Assembly (NCBI GenBank): GCA_030148005.1
Contig: JASBUI010000031.1
Span: forward strand, 1 to 50,724
Reading direction: 5' to 3'
Source: Paracoccaceae bacterium
GTDB lineage: Bacteria > Pseudomonadota > Alphaproteobacteria > Rhodobacterales > Rhodobacteraceae
DNA length: 50,724 nt
Within the stretch, counting starts at the first letter, position 1. Every line of letters starts with the position of its first letter. The notes under the pieces are model-generated. The model saw nothing but the letters and a program-made list of their open reading frames with translations. It was not told the DNA's origin and did no database searches. Position numbers and translations under genes: made by a program. Shown here in pieces: positions 16,848 to 25,204 of the stretch.

Positions 16848-17662
16848 GTTTTCAACCGGTCATACCCTTTGGCGGAAATGCCGGTTGGGCATTTCTTGCC
16901 CGCACACGCGCCACCCAGGAGGCGGCGTTCTCACAAGCGCCGGTCCACCAACGCGAAACGGCCTACTTTGCTGAAAACATCGGTGCGGTGGAAACGGCGG
17001 ATCAACTGATCGAAGACCGGACACTGTTGAAGGTCGCGTTGGGCGCCTTTGGGCTGGATGCGGATATAGACAACAAGTATTTTCTGAAGCGCATCCTTGA
17101 AGACGGCACCCTGACAAGCGACGCACTGTCCAACAAGCTTGCTGACAAACGTTACCGCGACTTTTCCAAGGCGTTTGGATTTGGTGATTTTTCCGTCCCC
17201 CGGACGGTTCTTTCAACTTTCGCCACTGAGATTACATCGACTTACAGCACGCTGCAGTTTGAAACCGCCGTCGGCAATCAGAATGAATCCCTGCGCCTTG
17301 CGATGACCCTTGAGCGGCAACTGCCGGAGATCGCAAGTTCCAGCAACACCAATGACGGTAAATGGTTCACGATCATGGGCACCGCCCCGCTTCGCGCGGT
17401 TTTTGAAACGGCGCTTGGTCTTCCAAAGTCGATCGGAAGTCTGGACATCGACAAGCAGCTGGAGATCTTTAAGGATCGTGCGCAGCGTAGTTTCGGAACA
17501 TCCGAACTGGCCGATTTTGGCGCGCCAGAGCTTTTGGAAGACGTCAATCGCAACTATCTGGCGCGAAGTGAGATTTCCAGCGGCTCGCAGGCCGCTTCTT
17601 CCGGCTCACTTGCGCTAAGCCTGTTGCAAAACAGCGGCATTAGTTATGGTCGCCTGTTCTGA
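16844..17662 (+). CDS. DUF1217-family flagellar-cluster protein
   Basis: A 272-aa protein of the DUF1217 type, found in alphaproteobacterial flagellar clusters, with no experimentally settled role that I can name. Visible features are FAENIGAVETADQLIEDRTLLKVALGAFGL (about 46-75), KYFLKRILEDGT and RYRDFSKAFGFGD, and a Ser-rich tail ending in NSGISYGRLF. There is no signal peptide or membrane helix. It is translationally coupled to flbT (4-bp overlap). The helical pattern and Ser-rich end would fit an exported axial or accessory protein, but this is inference. Confidence 0.8.
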   Translation: MSFQPVIPFGGNAGWAFLARTRATQEAAFSQAPVHQRETAYFAENIGAVETADQLIEDRTLLKVALGAFGLDADIDNKYFLKRILEDGTLTSDALSNKLADKRYRDFSKAFGFGDFSVPRTVLSTFATEITSTYSTLQFETAVGNQNESLRLAMTLERQLPEIASSSNTNDGKWFTIMGTAPLRAVFETALGLPKSIGSLDIDKQLEIFKDRAQRSFGTSELADFGAPELLEDVNRNYLARSEISSGSQAASSGSLALSLLQNSGISYGRLF

Positions 17663-17669
17663 CGGGGCC

Positions 17670-17695
17670 GGTTTGAAGGCGTTATCTGTTCAACC
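17670..17695. terminator. Imperfect hairpin between convergent genes
   Basis: GGTTTGAA and TTCAACC pair with one bulged T around an 11-nt loop, in the 57-bp gap between the convergent DUF1217 and fliI genes. No strong T-run follows, so it is at best a weak bidirectional terminator. Confidence 0.3.
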
Positions 17696-17719
17696 GCCGG
17701 TCCGGAGTTTCTGATCTCC

Positions 17720-19117
17720 TTAGACAAGCCCGGGGGATGAGACGCCCTTTGCCTGCGTCTCGTTCTGGCCGCTAGGACCTGCGGCGGCATCCGCGCCGGA
17801 TGCACCCTGAAGAAGGCGAGCGAGACGCGCAAAGCTGTCGGCGGCGTCACCTTTTTCGTCTTCGGCAAGAAACCTGTCCAGTGCGGGCCATATCGGAAGC
17901 GCGGCGTCGATATCAGGATCTGAGCCTGGAGAGTAAAGGCCCGCCTGAACCATCATTTCGGCGCGATCGTAGGCGCCAAGAAGCCTGCGTGCATGATTTA
18001 TCAGCACATTCTCGGCGTCACTTGCTGCCCTTGGAAGGCTTCGCGAAACCGACCGCAAGAGATCAATGGCCGGATAGCGGCCACGCTCTGCTATCGTGCG
18101 ATCCAGCACCACATGCCCATCAAGCACCCCCCGAAGCGTATCGGCGACGGGTTCTTCCATATCCGATCCGGCGACCAGAACGCTAAAGATCGCGGTGATA
18201 TCGCCAGTGTGATCAAGCCCTGGCCCGGCCCGCTCTGCCAGGGACATAATGGCCTGCGCCATCGACGGGGGATGACCCTGAAGCGAGGCGTCTTCACCCG
18301 ACGCCAGCGCAATTTCGCGATGCGCTTCGGCAAAGCGGGTAACGGAATCCGTCAGCAACAGAACATGACTTCCCTGATCGCGAAAGTGTTCGGCGACGGA
18401 CATCGCCGTCATGGCGCAGCGCCGCCGGATCAGCGCAGAGCGGTCCGAAGTTGCGGCGACCACGACCGCGCGGGCAAGCCCGTCCTTTCCCAAGGTGTTT
18501 TCCACAAACTCGCGCACCTCGCGGCCGCGTTCCCCGACCAGCGCGATAACCACGACATCGGCGTCGACGCCTTTCGCGAACTTTGCCAGAAGCGACGATT
18601 TTCCGACGCCGGAGCCTGAGAAAAGTCCGATGCGCTGTCCGCGAACGAGTGGAAGAAGCGTGTTGAAAACGGCGATCCCGGTTTCAAGGCGCCCAGCCAT
18701 CTGTCGGCGCCGGGTTGCGGGCGGAGGGGCGCCTGTCAGCGATCGCGCGTTTCGACCGCGCAAGATCGGGCGTCCGTCCAGCGGGGCGCCCGAGGGGTCG
18801 ATGATCCGCCCGATCCACCCGTTGTCGGGCGCAATGATCGTGGGGCCGAAATAGATTGCCCGGGCGCCCAGCGTCGCCCCTTCGGTCGGGCCGTCTGGAA
18901 AAACGGTGGCGACGTCGCCATCCAGCGCGATCACCTCGCCGCCCAGCTGCGCGCCGCCGTCCAAAGCTATTCCCACCTGATCACCGATGCCGGCCACGTG
19001 GCTGAGGCCAGAGATCATGATCGCGCCTCTGCCAATACCGCAAACCCGTCCGACATCCCGCACGGCGGTCAGTGACGCAATTTCCGCCCAGAGATTTTCC
19101 AGATCGGGTGTGGGCAT
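17720..19117 (-). CDS. fliI: Flagellum-specific ATPase FliI
   Basis: A 465-aa ATPase of the flagellar type III export apparatus, homologous to F1-ATPase beta. Walker A FSGSGVGKSS is at about residues 166-175. Walker B is HVLLLTDSVTRFAEA near 245. Other family signatures are VVVIALVGERGREVREF and SLAERAGPG. It energises substrate delivery with FliH. The gene stands alone on the minus strand, divergent from flgB. The FliH partner is encoded 18 kb away behind fliF. Confidence 0.95.
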   Translation of the reverse strand: MPTPDLENLWAEIASLTAVRDVGRVCGIGRGAIMISGLSHVAGIGDQVGIALDGGAQLGGEVIALDGDVATVFPDGPTEGATLGARAIYFGPTIIAPDNGWIGRIIDPSGAPLDGRPILRGRNARSLTGAPPPATRRRQMAGRLETGIAVFNTLLPLVRGQRIGLFSGSGVGKSSLLAKFAKGVDADVVVIALVGERGREVREFVENTLGKDGLARAVVVAATSDRSALIRRRCAMTAMSVAEHFRDQGSHVLLLTDSVTRFAEAHREIALASGEDASLQGHPPSMAQAIMSLAERAGPGLDHTGDITAIFSVLVAGSDMEEPVADTLRGVLDGHVVLDRTIAERGRYPAIDLLRSVSRSLPRAASDAENVLINHARRLLGAYDRAEMMVQAGLYSPGSDPDIDAALPIWPALDRFLAEDEKGDAADSFARLARLLQGASGADAAAGPSGQNETQAKGVSSPGLV

Positions 19118-19162
19118 TCGGGAACTCCTTTTGCTCGCAAACCCTTTCTAAAGGAATCGCAG

Positions 19163-19177
19163 TTAATGCTTGATTGA
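19163..19177. promoter_or_regulatory. CtrA-like box between fliI and flgB
   Basis: TTAA-N7-TTGA matches 7 of 8 positions of the CtrA consensus TTAA-N7-TTAA. It lies 46 bp upstream of the fliI start codon and 24 bp upstream of flgB, in the 83-bp divergent gap. Confidence 0.45.
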
Positions 19178-19200
19178 AACCGATCGTGGGAGAAGCCCCG

Positions 19201-19590
19201 ATGCTAAACAGTATTGAGATTATGCGCCTTGCGCAGGGAATGGCGGCACATGCCGGCACCCGCCAGGCGACTATCGCCCAGAACGTCGCGCAGGCAGATA
19301 CGCCCGGCTATAAAGCGCGTGACGTCGTGCCTTTTGCCCAAAGCTATTCCGAGAATGATGTTGCCCCGCTGCGCCGCACGCGGGCAGGTCACTTGGGGTT
19401 TTCTGGGCCGACATCCCAACCCGAAATTCAAATGATTTCGTCAAAAGGAACCGAAGCGCCGAACGGCAACACGGTTTCGCTGGAAACCGAAATGGTCAAA
19501 TCGGCCGAGGTTCGCCAGCAGCACGAAATGGCCCTTTCAATCTATAAGTCTTCGCTGGACATCCTGCGCGCCAGCATCGGGCGCAGGTAG
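19201..19590 (+). CDS. flgB: Flagellar basal-body rod protein FlgB
   Basis: A 129-aa proximal rod subunit. The bacterial rod signature reads RQATIAQNVAQADTPGYKARDV (near residues 22-43), and the C-terminal amphipathic helix is EVRQQHEMALSIYKSSLDILRASIG. An in-frame TTG lies at 19174, but ATG 19201 has a GGGAG Shine-Dalgarno and gives the normal N-terminus. It begins a nine-gene operon for rod, export gate component FliQ, L-ring and FliL-like protein. Confidence 0.93.
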   Translation: MLNSIEIMRLAQGMAAHAGTRQATIAQNVAQADTPGYKARDVVPFAQSYSENDVAPLRRTRAGHLGFSGPTSQPEIQMISSKGTEAPNGNTVSLETEMVKSAEVRQQHEMALSIYKSSLDILRASIGRR

Positions 19591-19604
19591 GGAAGTTCCG
19601 AAAG

Positions 19605-19997
19605 ATGAGTGATCTTTTCCAAACGTTGTCCCTATCGGCAAGCGGCATGCGGGCGCAGTCCGCCCGCCTGAGGCATGTGTCTGAAAACATAGCGAATTCC
19701 GACACACCGGGGTATCAGAGAAAGCTTGTGGCGTTTGAAGAGACGTTGCAGGACGGGCGCAGGACCGGAGAGGTTACTTTGGGCAATGTGACGCTTGATA
19801 AAAGCGCGCCCAAACAGGTGTTCGACCCGGGCCATGCCCTGGCCGACGACAGCGGCTACTATGATGGATCGAATGTCGATCTGGTAGTTGAAATAGCTGA
19901 CGCTCGCGAAGCGCAGCGCTCATACGAAGCAAATCTGAAGATTTTCGATCAGGCGCGGCAAATGTCGTCGGCCCTGTTCGAACTGCTTCGTCGTTAA
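19605..19997 (+). CDS. flgC: Flagellar basal-body rod protein FlgC
   Basis: A 130-aa rod subunit with the N-terminal rod motif LSLSASGMRAQSARLRHVSE then NIANSDTPGYQRK, and the C-terminal segment REAQRSYEANLKIFDQARQM. Length matches FlgC. It lies 14 bp after flgB and 12 bp before fliE in the rod operon. It polymerises in the periplasm between MS-ring/FliE and the distal rod. Confidence 0.95.
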   Translation: MSDLFQTLSLSASGMRAQSARLRHVSENIANSDTPGYQRKLVAFEETLQDGRRTGEVTLGNVTLDKSAPKQVFDPGHALADDSGYYDGSNVDLVVEIADAREAQRSYEANLKIFDQARQMSSALFELLRR

Positions 19998-20009
19998 GAG
20001 GAAACCAGA

Positions 20010-20300
20010 ATGGATCTTAAATCCTCTATTGCCGCGCAGAATTACGCGGCCACCCGCCCCGCCACAGCGCCGAATGCGCAACCCGGCGGGGCAGGTGATC
20101 AGTTCAGCCAGGCCGCTCAAGACTTTGCAGCGACGCTTTCCCAGGGTGAGCAGGCGGCAAAGTCCGCCATGACCGGCGGCGCCGATCCTTATGCCCTTGT
20201 GCAGGCGCTTGCGCAGACGGAACTGGCGGTCGAAACCGCCGTGACGGTGCGGGACAAGGTCGTCGAGGCCTATCAGGAAATCCTGAGGATGCCCGTCTGA
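20010..20300 (+). CDS. fliE: Flagellar hook-basal body complex protein FliE
   Basis: A 96-aa protein with the FliE C-terminal signature LVQALAQTELAVETAVTVRD and VVEAYQEILRMPV. It links the MS ring to the rod. The first 30 residues are Ala/Pro-rich and flexible. Its stop codon shares one base with the fliQ start (TGATG). Confidence 0.94.
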   Translation: MDLKSSIAAQNYAATRPATAPNAQPGGAGDQFSQAAQDFAATLSQGEQAAKSAMTGGADPYALVQALAQTELAVETAVTVRDKVVEAYQEILRMPV

Positions 20301-20566
20301 TGGATGAGATTGTTTTTTACGACACGATGCGCCAGGCGCTTTGGATATCGGTCACGATCTCAACACCGATCCTTTTGGTTGCCCTCGTGGGCGGTGTTGC
20401 GATCGGTCTTTTTCAGGCCCTGACTTCGGTTCAGGAAATGACGCTGACGTTCGTGCCCAAACTGGCGGCGATCGTGGCCGTTTTCTGGATCACCATGGCC
20501 TTCATGACCGAAAGCCTTACGGCCTTTTTTCAGACGCGCATCATTCCTTTGATCGCGAGCGTCTGA
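20300..20566 (+). CDS. fliQ: Flagellar export gate protein FliQ
   Basis: An 88-aa inner-membrane protein with two hydrophobic helices and the FliQ pattern LVALVGGVAIGLFQALTSVQ then EMTLTFVPKLAA. It forms the export gate with FliP and FliR. Start overlaps the fliE stop by one base, and flgF begins one base after its stop. Confidence 0.95.
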   Translation: MDEIVFYDTMRQALWISVTISTPILLVALVGGVAIGLFQALTSVQEMTLTFVPKLAAIVAVFWITMAFMTESLTAFFQTRIIPLIASV

Positions 20567-20567
20567 A

Positions 20568-21284
20568 ATGGACAATTCGGGATACACCACGCTGACGCGA
20601 CAATCGGGCCTGATGCGAGAGATGCAGACGGTCGCAAATAACATCGCCAACGTGTCGACCACAGGCTTTCGCAAGGAAGGCGTGATCTTTTCAGAATTTG
20701 TTCAGGCCTTGCCGAATGAAGGCTCGTCGCTTTCGATGGCGACGGCAGATGCGCGCAACATCGATTTGCGGCAGGGGCCTGTCACGCTGACGGGCGGCAC
20801 CTTTGACTTTGCCATCGAGGGCGAGGGGTTTTTCCTGATCGAAACGCCCGAAGGTCAGGCGCTGACACGCGCTGGCGCCTTCACTCCAAACGCTGATGGA
20901 GAGCTTGTGAACCCCGATGGCTACCGGCTTTTGGATGCTGGCGCTGCGCCGATCTTTGTGCCGCCTGACGCCAGATCTGTAAGCCTTGCTTCGGACGGAA
21001 CGCTAAGCGCGGATGGCCGCCCTCTTGCCCAGATCGGCCTGTTTGAGCCGCAAGAGATCAGCGATCTGACACAGAAAGGCGGCGTCCTGTTCGCCACCAG
21101 TCAGGAACCTTTGCCGGTCGAGGGAGCGACGATCCTTCAGGGGTATCTTGAGGATTCAAACGTAAACCCGGTGATCGAGATTGCCCGGATGATCGAGGTT
21201 CAGCGTGCCTATGAGCTTGGCCAAAACTTTCTGGAAAAAGAGGATGAACGCCTGCGGTCTGTCTTGCAGACCCTCGGGCGATAA
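20568..21284 (+). CDS. flgF: Flagellar basal-body rod protein FlgF
   Basis: A 238-aa rod protein. The N-terminal signature is GLMREMQTVANNIANVSTTG, with FALEGEGFFLI-like FDFAIEGEGFFLIETP in the middle and C-terminal MIEVQRAYELGQNFLEKEDE. The length (shorter than FlgG) and position directly before flgG identify it as FlgF rather than FlgG. It forms part of the proximal rod. Confidence 0.92.
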   Translation: MDNSGYTTLTRQSGLMREMQTVANNIANVSTTGFRKEGVIFSEFVQALPNEGSSLSMATADARNIDLRQGPVTLTGGTFDFAIEGEGFFLIETPEGQALTRAGAFTPNADGELVNPDGYRLLDAGAAPIFVPPDARSVSLASDGTLSADGRPLAQIGLFEPQEISDLTQKGGVLFATSQEPLPVEGATILQGYLEDSNVNPVIEIARMIEVQRAYELGQNFLEKEDERLRSVLQTLGR

Positions 21285-21300
21285 CCAAAGGAGGCCGTGA

Positions 21301-22086
21301 ATGCGCGCCCTGAAAATTGCGGCAACCGGAATGTCCGCACAGCAAATGCGGGTCGAAGTAATTTCGAACAACCTCGCGAATATGAACACCACCGGGTATA
21401 ACGCCCGGCGGGCAGAGTTTGCCGATCTGCACTATCAGCAACTGACCCGCCCCGGCACGATAAACGCAGCCGACGGCACGGTTGTTCCAACCGGCGTCCA
21501 ACTGGGTCTGGGCGTGCGCCCTACCGCGGTGTCGATCAACCTTGAACAGGGAACGGTCGAGGCGACAGGCGGCGATCTTGATGTTGCCATCGAAGGTAAG
21601 GGGTATCTTGAAGTTACGCTTCCCTCTGGTCAGTCCGGCTATACCCGCGACGGCGCGATGAAACGTTCGGCTGACGGGCTGATCGTGACCTCGGATGGCT
21701 ATGCGGTGGTGCCTCAGATTACGGTGCCTTCGGATGCGCGATCCATTTCCGTCAATGCCGAGGGCGAGGTTTACGCCTACTTCAAGGACCGGGTTCAGCC
21801 AGAGCTTTTGGGCCAGTTCACACTGGCGGGGTTCACCAACCCCAAGGGGCTTGAGGCGCTTGGCAGCAACCTGTTTGTGGAAACATCGGCCTCGGGTTCG
21901 GCTCTGGTCAGCGCACCGGGTACAAATGGCCTGGGTACGCTGCGGCAGGGCTATCTTGAAAACAGCACTGTCGATGCGGTTCGTGAAGTCACCGAGTTGA
22001 TCGAAGCACAGCGCGGATATGAATTGAACGCCAAGGTCATCACGGCGGCCGACCAGATGCTTGGCGCGACCACGCAGATCCGATGA
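21301..22086 (+). CDS. flgG: Flagellar distal rod protein FlgG
   Basis: A 261-aa protein with near-canonical FlgG motifs: ALKIAATGMSAQQMRVEVIS, NNLANMNTTGYNARRAEFAD and LEVTLPSGQSGYTRDGAMK, ending with ELIEAQRGYELNAKVITAAD. It builds the distal rod through the P and L rings. A perfect AGGAGG Shine-Dalgarno precedes the ATG, suggesting high translation, which fits its higher stoichiometry. It overlaps flgA by 4 bp. Confidence 0.96.
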   Translation: MRALKIAATGMSAQQMRVEVISNNLANMNTTGYNARRAEFADLHYQQLTRPGTINAADGTVVPTGVQLGLGVRPTAVSINLEQGTVEATGGDLDVAIEGKGYLEVTLPSGQSGYTRDGAMKRSADGLIVTSDGYAVVPQITVPSDARSISVNAEGEVYAYFKDRVQPELLGQFTLAGFTNPKGLEALGSNLFVETSASGSALVSAPGTNGLGTLRQGYLENSTVDAVREVTELIEAQRGYELNAKVITAADQMLGATTQIR

Positions 22087-22505
22087 AGATTTTTGCCTTC
22101 ATATGCGTTCTTGCCGGCTATGCCTTTCCCGCCGCGGCCGAGGTGGTCGTTGCGACGCGGACCTTGCGCGCAAATTCGATCCTCTCGGTTCAGGATGTCG
22201 AACTTGCCGCGCTCAATTCCGCGGGCGCAGTAGGCGCGCTTGACGAAGCTATCGGGATGGAGGCGCGCGTGACGCTTTACGCCGGGCGGCCAATCCGCCG
22301 CTCGGACCTTGGCCAACCCTCAATCATCGACAGAAACCAGATCGTTCCCCTCGTCTTTGAGACGGGAACTTTGCGGATCGCCACCGAAGGGCGCGCCTTG
22401 GGGCGCGGCGGCGTGGGCGCCACGATCCGGATCATGAACCTGTCATCCAGAACGACCGTTTTTGGCGTCATCAGGCCCGATGGGTCGGTTGTCGTTGAAC
22501 GCTGA
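22083..22505 (+). CDS. flgA: P-ring assembly chaperone FlgA
   Basis: A 140-aa periplasmic protein. A signal peptide covers about residues 1-19 (cleavage after AAA), followed by a SAF domain (VVVATRTLRANSILSVQDVE) and a C-terminal half with VFETGTLRIATEGRALGRGGVG. FlgA assists FlgI in forming the P ring. Length is short but normal for alphaproteobacteria. Coupled to flgG by a 4-bp overlap; flgI itself is 15 kb away. Confidence 0.9.
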   Translation: MKIFAFICVLAGYAFPAAAEVVVATRTLRANSILSVQDVELAALNSAGAVGALDEAIGMEARVTLYAGRPIRRSDLGQPSIIDRNQIVPLVFETGTLRIATEGRALGRGGVGATIRIMNLSSRTTVFGVIRPDGSVVVER

Positions 22506-22520
22506 CCCAAAGGAATTTCG

Positions 22521-23249
22521 ATGCGCCTGTTTCTTCTTCTTTCGATGACTGTTGCCCTGGCTGGTGCCTGCACGCGCCTCAACCAGGTCGGAAAGGCCCC
22601 TGCCTTTTCGCCAACCACCGGTGGGCCCGAGGTCCGGGCGATGATGATGCCAAGCCAGCTTCCCGAAACCCGCCACGACAGGGCCACGGGCAACGCTTCG
22701 CTTTGGACGGCAAACCGGCAATCGTTGCTGGGCGACAGGCGGGCGGTGCAACGCGGCGACATCCTGACCGTTGTGATCGAGATTGATGAGAAAGCGGAGA
22801 TATCGAACTCATCCGGCCGGTCGCGAAACGGATCCGAAAACCTTTCGATCCCGTCGCTTTTCGGCATCCCGCAAAGGATCGATCCGCTGTTGCCAGAGGG
22901 CGCGTCACTGGACAGCGCCGTTTCAGCGACTTCTTCAAGTTCCTCGGGCGGATCGGGATCGGTCAGCCGAAAGGAAAAGCTTACGCTGCGGGTTGCCGCG
23001 ACGGTCGTCGATGTCTTGCAGAACGGCGTTCTAAGCATTCAGGGACTTCAGGAAGTGAGGGTCAATTTCGAAATGCGAGAGCTTTTGGTCGCGGGATATG
23101 TGCGCCCTGAAGACATCTCGCGCCAGAACGAGATCACCTATGACAAGATCGCATCGGCGCGAATTTCCTATGGCGGGCGCGGCCAGATAAGCGACGTTCA
23201 GCAGCCCCGCCTCGGCCAGCAGGTCGCCGACATAATTCTTCCGTTCTAG
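22521..23249 (+). CDS. flgH: Flagellar L-ring lipoprotein FlgH
   Basis: A 242-aa outer-membrane lipoprotein with a signal peptide and lipobox-like LAGAC, giving lipid-modified Cys17. Family signatures are SLWTANRQSLLGDRRAVQRG, DILTVVIEIDEKAEISN and the C-terminal VRPEDISRQNEITYDKIASA. It forms the L ring around the distal rod. It is 15 bp after flgA and 9 bp before the FliL-like gene. Confidence 0.95.
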   Translation: MRLFLLLSMTVALAGACTRLNQVGKAPAFSPTTGGPEVRAMMMPSQLPETRHDRATGNASLWTANRQSLLGDRRAVQRGDILTVVIEIDEKAEISNSSGRSRNGSENLSIPSLFGIPQRIDPLLPEGASLDSAVSATSSSSSGGSGSVSRKEKLTLRVAATVVDVLQNGVLSIQGLQEVRVNFEMRELLVAGYVRPEDISRQNEITYDKIASARISYGGRGQISDVQQPRLGQQVADIILPF

Positions 23250-23258
23250 GGGACCCTG

Positions 23259-23762
23259 ATGTTTGGAAAACTTCTGCCCATCTTCTTGGCCCTGATCGGC
23301 ACGGGCGCTGGCGTGGGCGCTGGCCTTGCCCTGCGCTCGCCGCCAACAGAGGCTGAAACGCAAGAGGCTTGTGCGCCGCAAGACACGGAAGTCGCGGCAG
23401 AGGTTCCACCTGATGGCGAAGACGCGGACGCGCCAAAAACCCATGACTACGTGAAGATGAACAATCAGTTCGTTATTCCGGTCGTCGATGACGGGAAGGT
23501 TGGCGCGCTGGTGGTTCTGTCGCTAAGCTTGGAGGTTGCCGCCGGGAACACCGAGGTTGTGTTCAAGCGCGAACCAAAGCTGCGCGATGCGTTCTTGCAG
23601 GTGATGTTCGATCACGCAAACTCTGGCGGCTTCAATGGCGCCTTCACGAATGGCAACAGCATGCTGATCCTGCGCGATGCATTGCGCGAGGTTGCCAAAA
23701 AGACGTTGGGCAAGATCGTAACGGACGTTCTAATCATCGACCTTGTTCGTCAGGAAACCTGA
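23259..23762 (+). CDS. FliL-family flagellar protein (second FliL)
   Basis: A 167-aa protein with one N-terminal membrane helix (about 5-26), an acidic Ala/Glu linker to about residue 60, and a periplasmic FliL-like domain (QFVIPVVDDGKVGALVVLSL through KTLGKIVTDVLIIDLVRQ). FliL proteins surround the stator and tune its torque or stability. It ends the rod operon. A distinct FliL is encoded at 33043-33567, so this cluster has two. Confidence 0.75.
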   Translation: MFGKLLPIFLALIGTGAGVGAGLALRSPPTEAETQEACAPQDTEVAAEVPPDGEDADAPKTHDYVKMNNQFVIPVVDDGKVGALVVLSLSLEVAAGNTEVVFKREPKLRDAFLQVMFDHANSGGFNGAFTNGNSMLILRDALREVAKKTLGKIVTDVLIIDLVRQET

Positions 23763-23786
23763 TCGAAGGTCGGCGATGACCCCTGA

Positions 23787-24119
23787 TCATTTGGCCGCGC
23801 GGGCAAGCTTTCTAAGGACGGCATCACGGCCAAAGGCCCGCCGGGCCGAAACCTGGCGCGCACTGATTTGCGCAAGAAGCATTGCAAGCTGTTGGTTGAT
23901 TTCGATACGGCGACGATCGCACCAGATCCGGTAAAGCTCGGCGGTTCGGGCGTCGCTTGCGGAACCAGAATGGGGGGCGGGCCCACCTTGCGACAACTGC
24001 TCATAGGCCAACCTTAGACCCTTCTCTTTCTCTTTGAGTTCACAAAGCTTTGCCAGCTCGGCCTCAAGGGTCAGGGCCGTCAGTGATTGCAAGCGGGCCA
24101 TCCTGTTCTGGAGCTTCAA
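23787..24119 (-). CDS. Small coiled-coil protein coupled to flhB, candidate FliJ
   Basis: A 110-aa, charged, all-helical protein: heptad-like LEAELAKLCELKEKEKGLRL (about 18-37) and IEINQQLAMLLAQISARQVS (about 73-92), with a basic C-terminus. There is no signal peptide or membrane segment. Size and coiled-coil composition fit FliJ, the FliI-FliH partner and export chaperone escort, and no other fliJ is seen here. Its ATG overlaps the flhB stop (ATGA), making it the last gene of the ten-gene fliL-flhB operon. Family membership is inferred from context, not from a diagnostic motif. Confidence 0.6.
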   Translation of the reverse strand: MKLQNRMARLQSLTALTLEAELAKLCELKEKEKGLRLAYEQLSQGGPAPHSGSASDARTAELYRIWCDRRRIEINQQLAMLLAQISARQVSARRAFGRDAVLRKLARAAK

Positions 24120-25204
24120 TGGCTTGCACCTTTTCTTGCGCGGGCGCGCATTGCTTCGGCAAAGCGGATGGCGGCCGCAACGGCGCGGTACTGATCGGGG
24201 TGTATTTCCTGACCAATCTCTACGGTCGCGTGCAATGCCCGCGCGGTTGGCGGGTCACTGTGGATTGGAACGCCTTCCTTTGCCGCGACCTCACGGATGC
24301 GCGCCGCAATCTCATCAACCCCTTTTGCAACGCATGCGGGCGCCGCGCCAGGCTTGCGCGTCCATTTCAGCGCCACGGCATAATGCGTTGGGTTGACGAT
24401 GACGACGTCGGCCTCTGGGACGTCGGACAGCATCTGGTTCATCGCAATCTCATAACCGCGCTGGCGTCGCTGGTTCTTGACGTGCGGGTCGCCATCCTGC
24501 TGCTTTGCCTCATCCGTCACTTCTTTGCGCGACATCCGGTTCTTTCGCAGGTGCTCTTGCCGTTGCCAGACAATGTCTATCAGGCCAACCACAAGGGACA
24601 CGACCAGAACCAGCGACAGAAACCCGATAACAAGGTTTGCCAGCGTCATCGTTGCCGGGCCCGGCCCGGTGTAGAGCGTCATTAGAATGTCGGGCAGGTA
24701 GGCCGATAGGAACATGGCCATCAGAACCGAATAGATCACCAACTTTACCGCGCTTTTGGAAAACTCGAACAGCCCGTTGCGGCCAAACTTGTTCTTTGCG
24801 TTCGCGATGAGAGAGACGCGGTTCAGCTTTGGCAAAGGCTTTTCAGGCGCAAAGACCAGCGCCTTTTGGGCAACCAAAGTCAGCAAAACAAACGCAAGCG
24901 GGACGCCGAACCAAGGGGCGGTTGCCATGGCCGTTTCAATGATCACACCTGCGGCGATCGGGGCGGCGCCGGAGAAGAGCTCGGACGAGATTTCGGGCGA
25001 TCGCCGGATCAGCGTTGTGAACAGGTTGTTCAGCGCCTCGACCGCCTGACCACCCAGTGCAAGGGTGACCAGAAGAAGGCCACCATAACCCGCCGATGTC
25101 ATCAGGTCCGCAGATTTCGGCACCTCACCCTTCTTGCGGGCATCATCAAGTTTCTTCTGGGTCGGTTCGTGTTGCTTTTCTTCGTCATTTGATCCGCCGC
25201 TCAT
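24116..25204 (-). CDS. flhB: Flagellar export switch protein FlhB
   Basis: A 362-aa inner-membrane protein of the flagellar type III export gate. The cytosolic N-terminus is Glu/Lys-rich (HEPTQKKLDDARKKGEVPKS) and four hydrophobic segments span about residues 38-210. The autocleavage site NPTH is at 271-274 in VNPTHYAVALKW. Self-cleavage there, with FliK, switches export from rod/hook to filament proteins. Its start and stop codons both overlap neighbours by 4 bp. Confidence 0.96.
   Translation of the reverse strand: MSGGSNDEEKQHEPTQKKLDDARKKGEVPKSADLMTSAGYGGLLLVTLALGGQAVEALNNLFTTLIRRSPEISSELFSGAAPIAAGVIIETAMATAPWFGVPLAFVLLTLVAQKALVFAPEKPLPKLNRVSLIANAKNKFGRNGLFEFSKSAVKLVIYSVLMAMFLSAYLPDILMTLYTGPGPATMTLANLVIGFLSLVLVVSLVVGLIDIVWQRQEHLRKNRMSRKEVTDEAKQQDGDPHVKNQRRQRGYEIAMNQMLSDVPEADVVIVNPTHYAVALKWTRKPGAAPACVAKGVDEIAARIREVAAKEGVPIHSDPPTARALHATVEIGQEIHPDQYRAVAAAIRFAEAMRARARKGASH

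Noticed and set aside
24050..24685. A 211-codon plus-strand frame opposite flhB
   Set aside because: Antisense shadow of flhB with no recognisable features.
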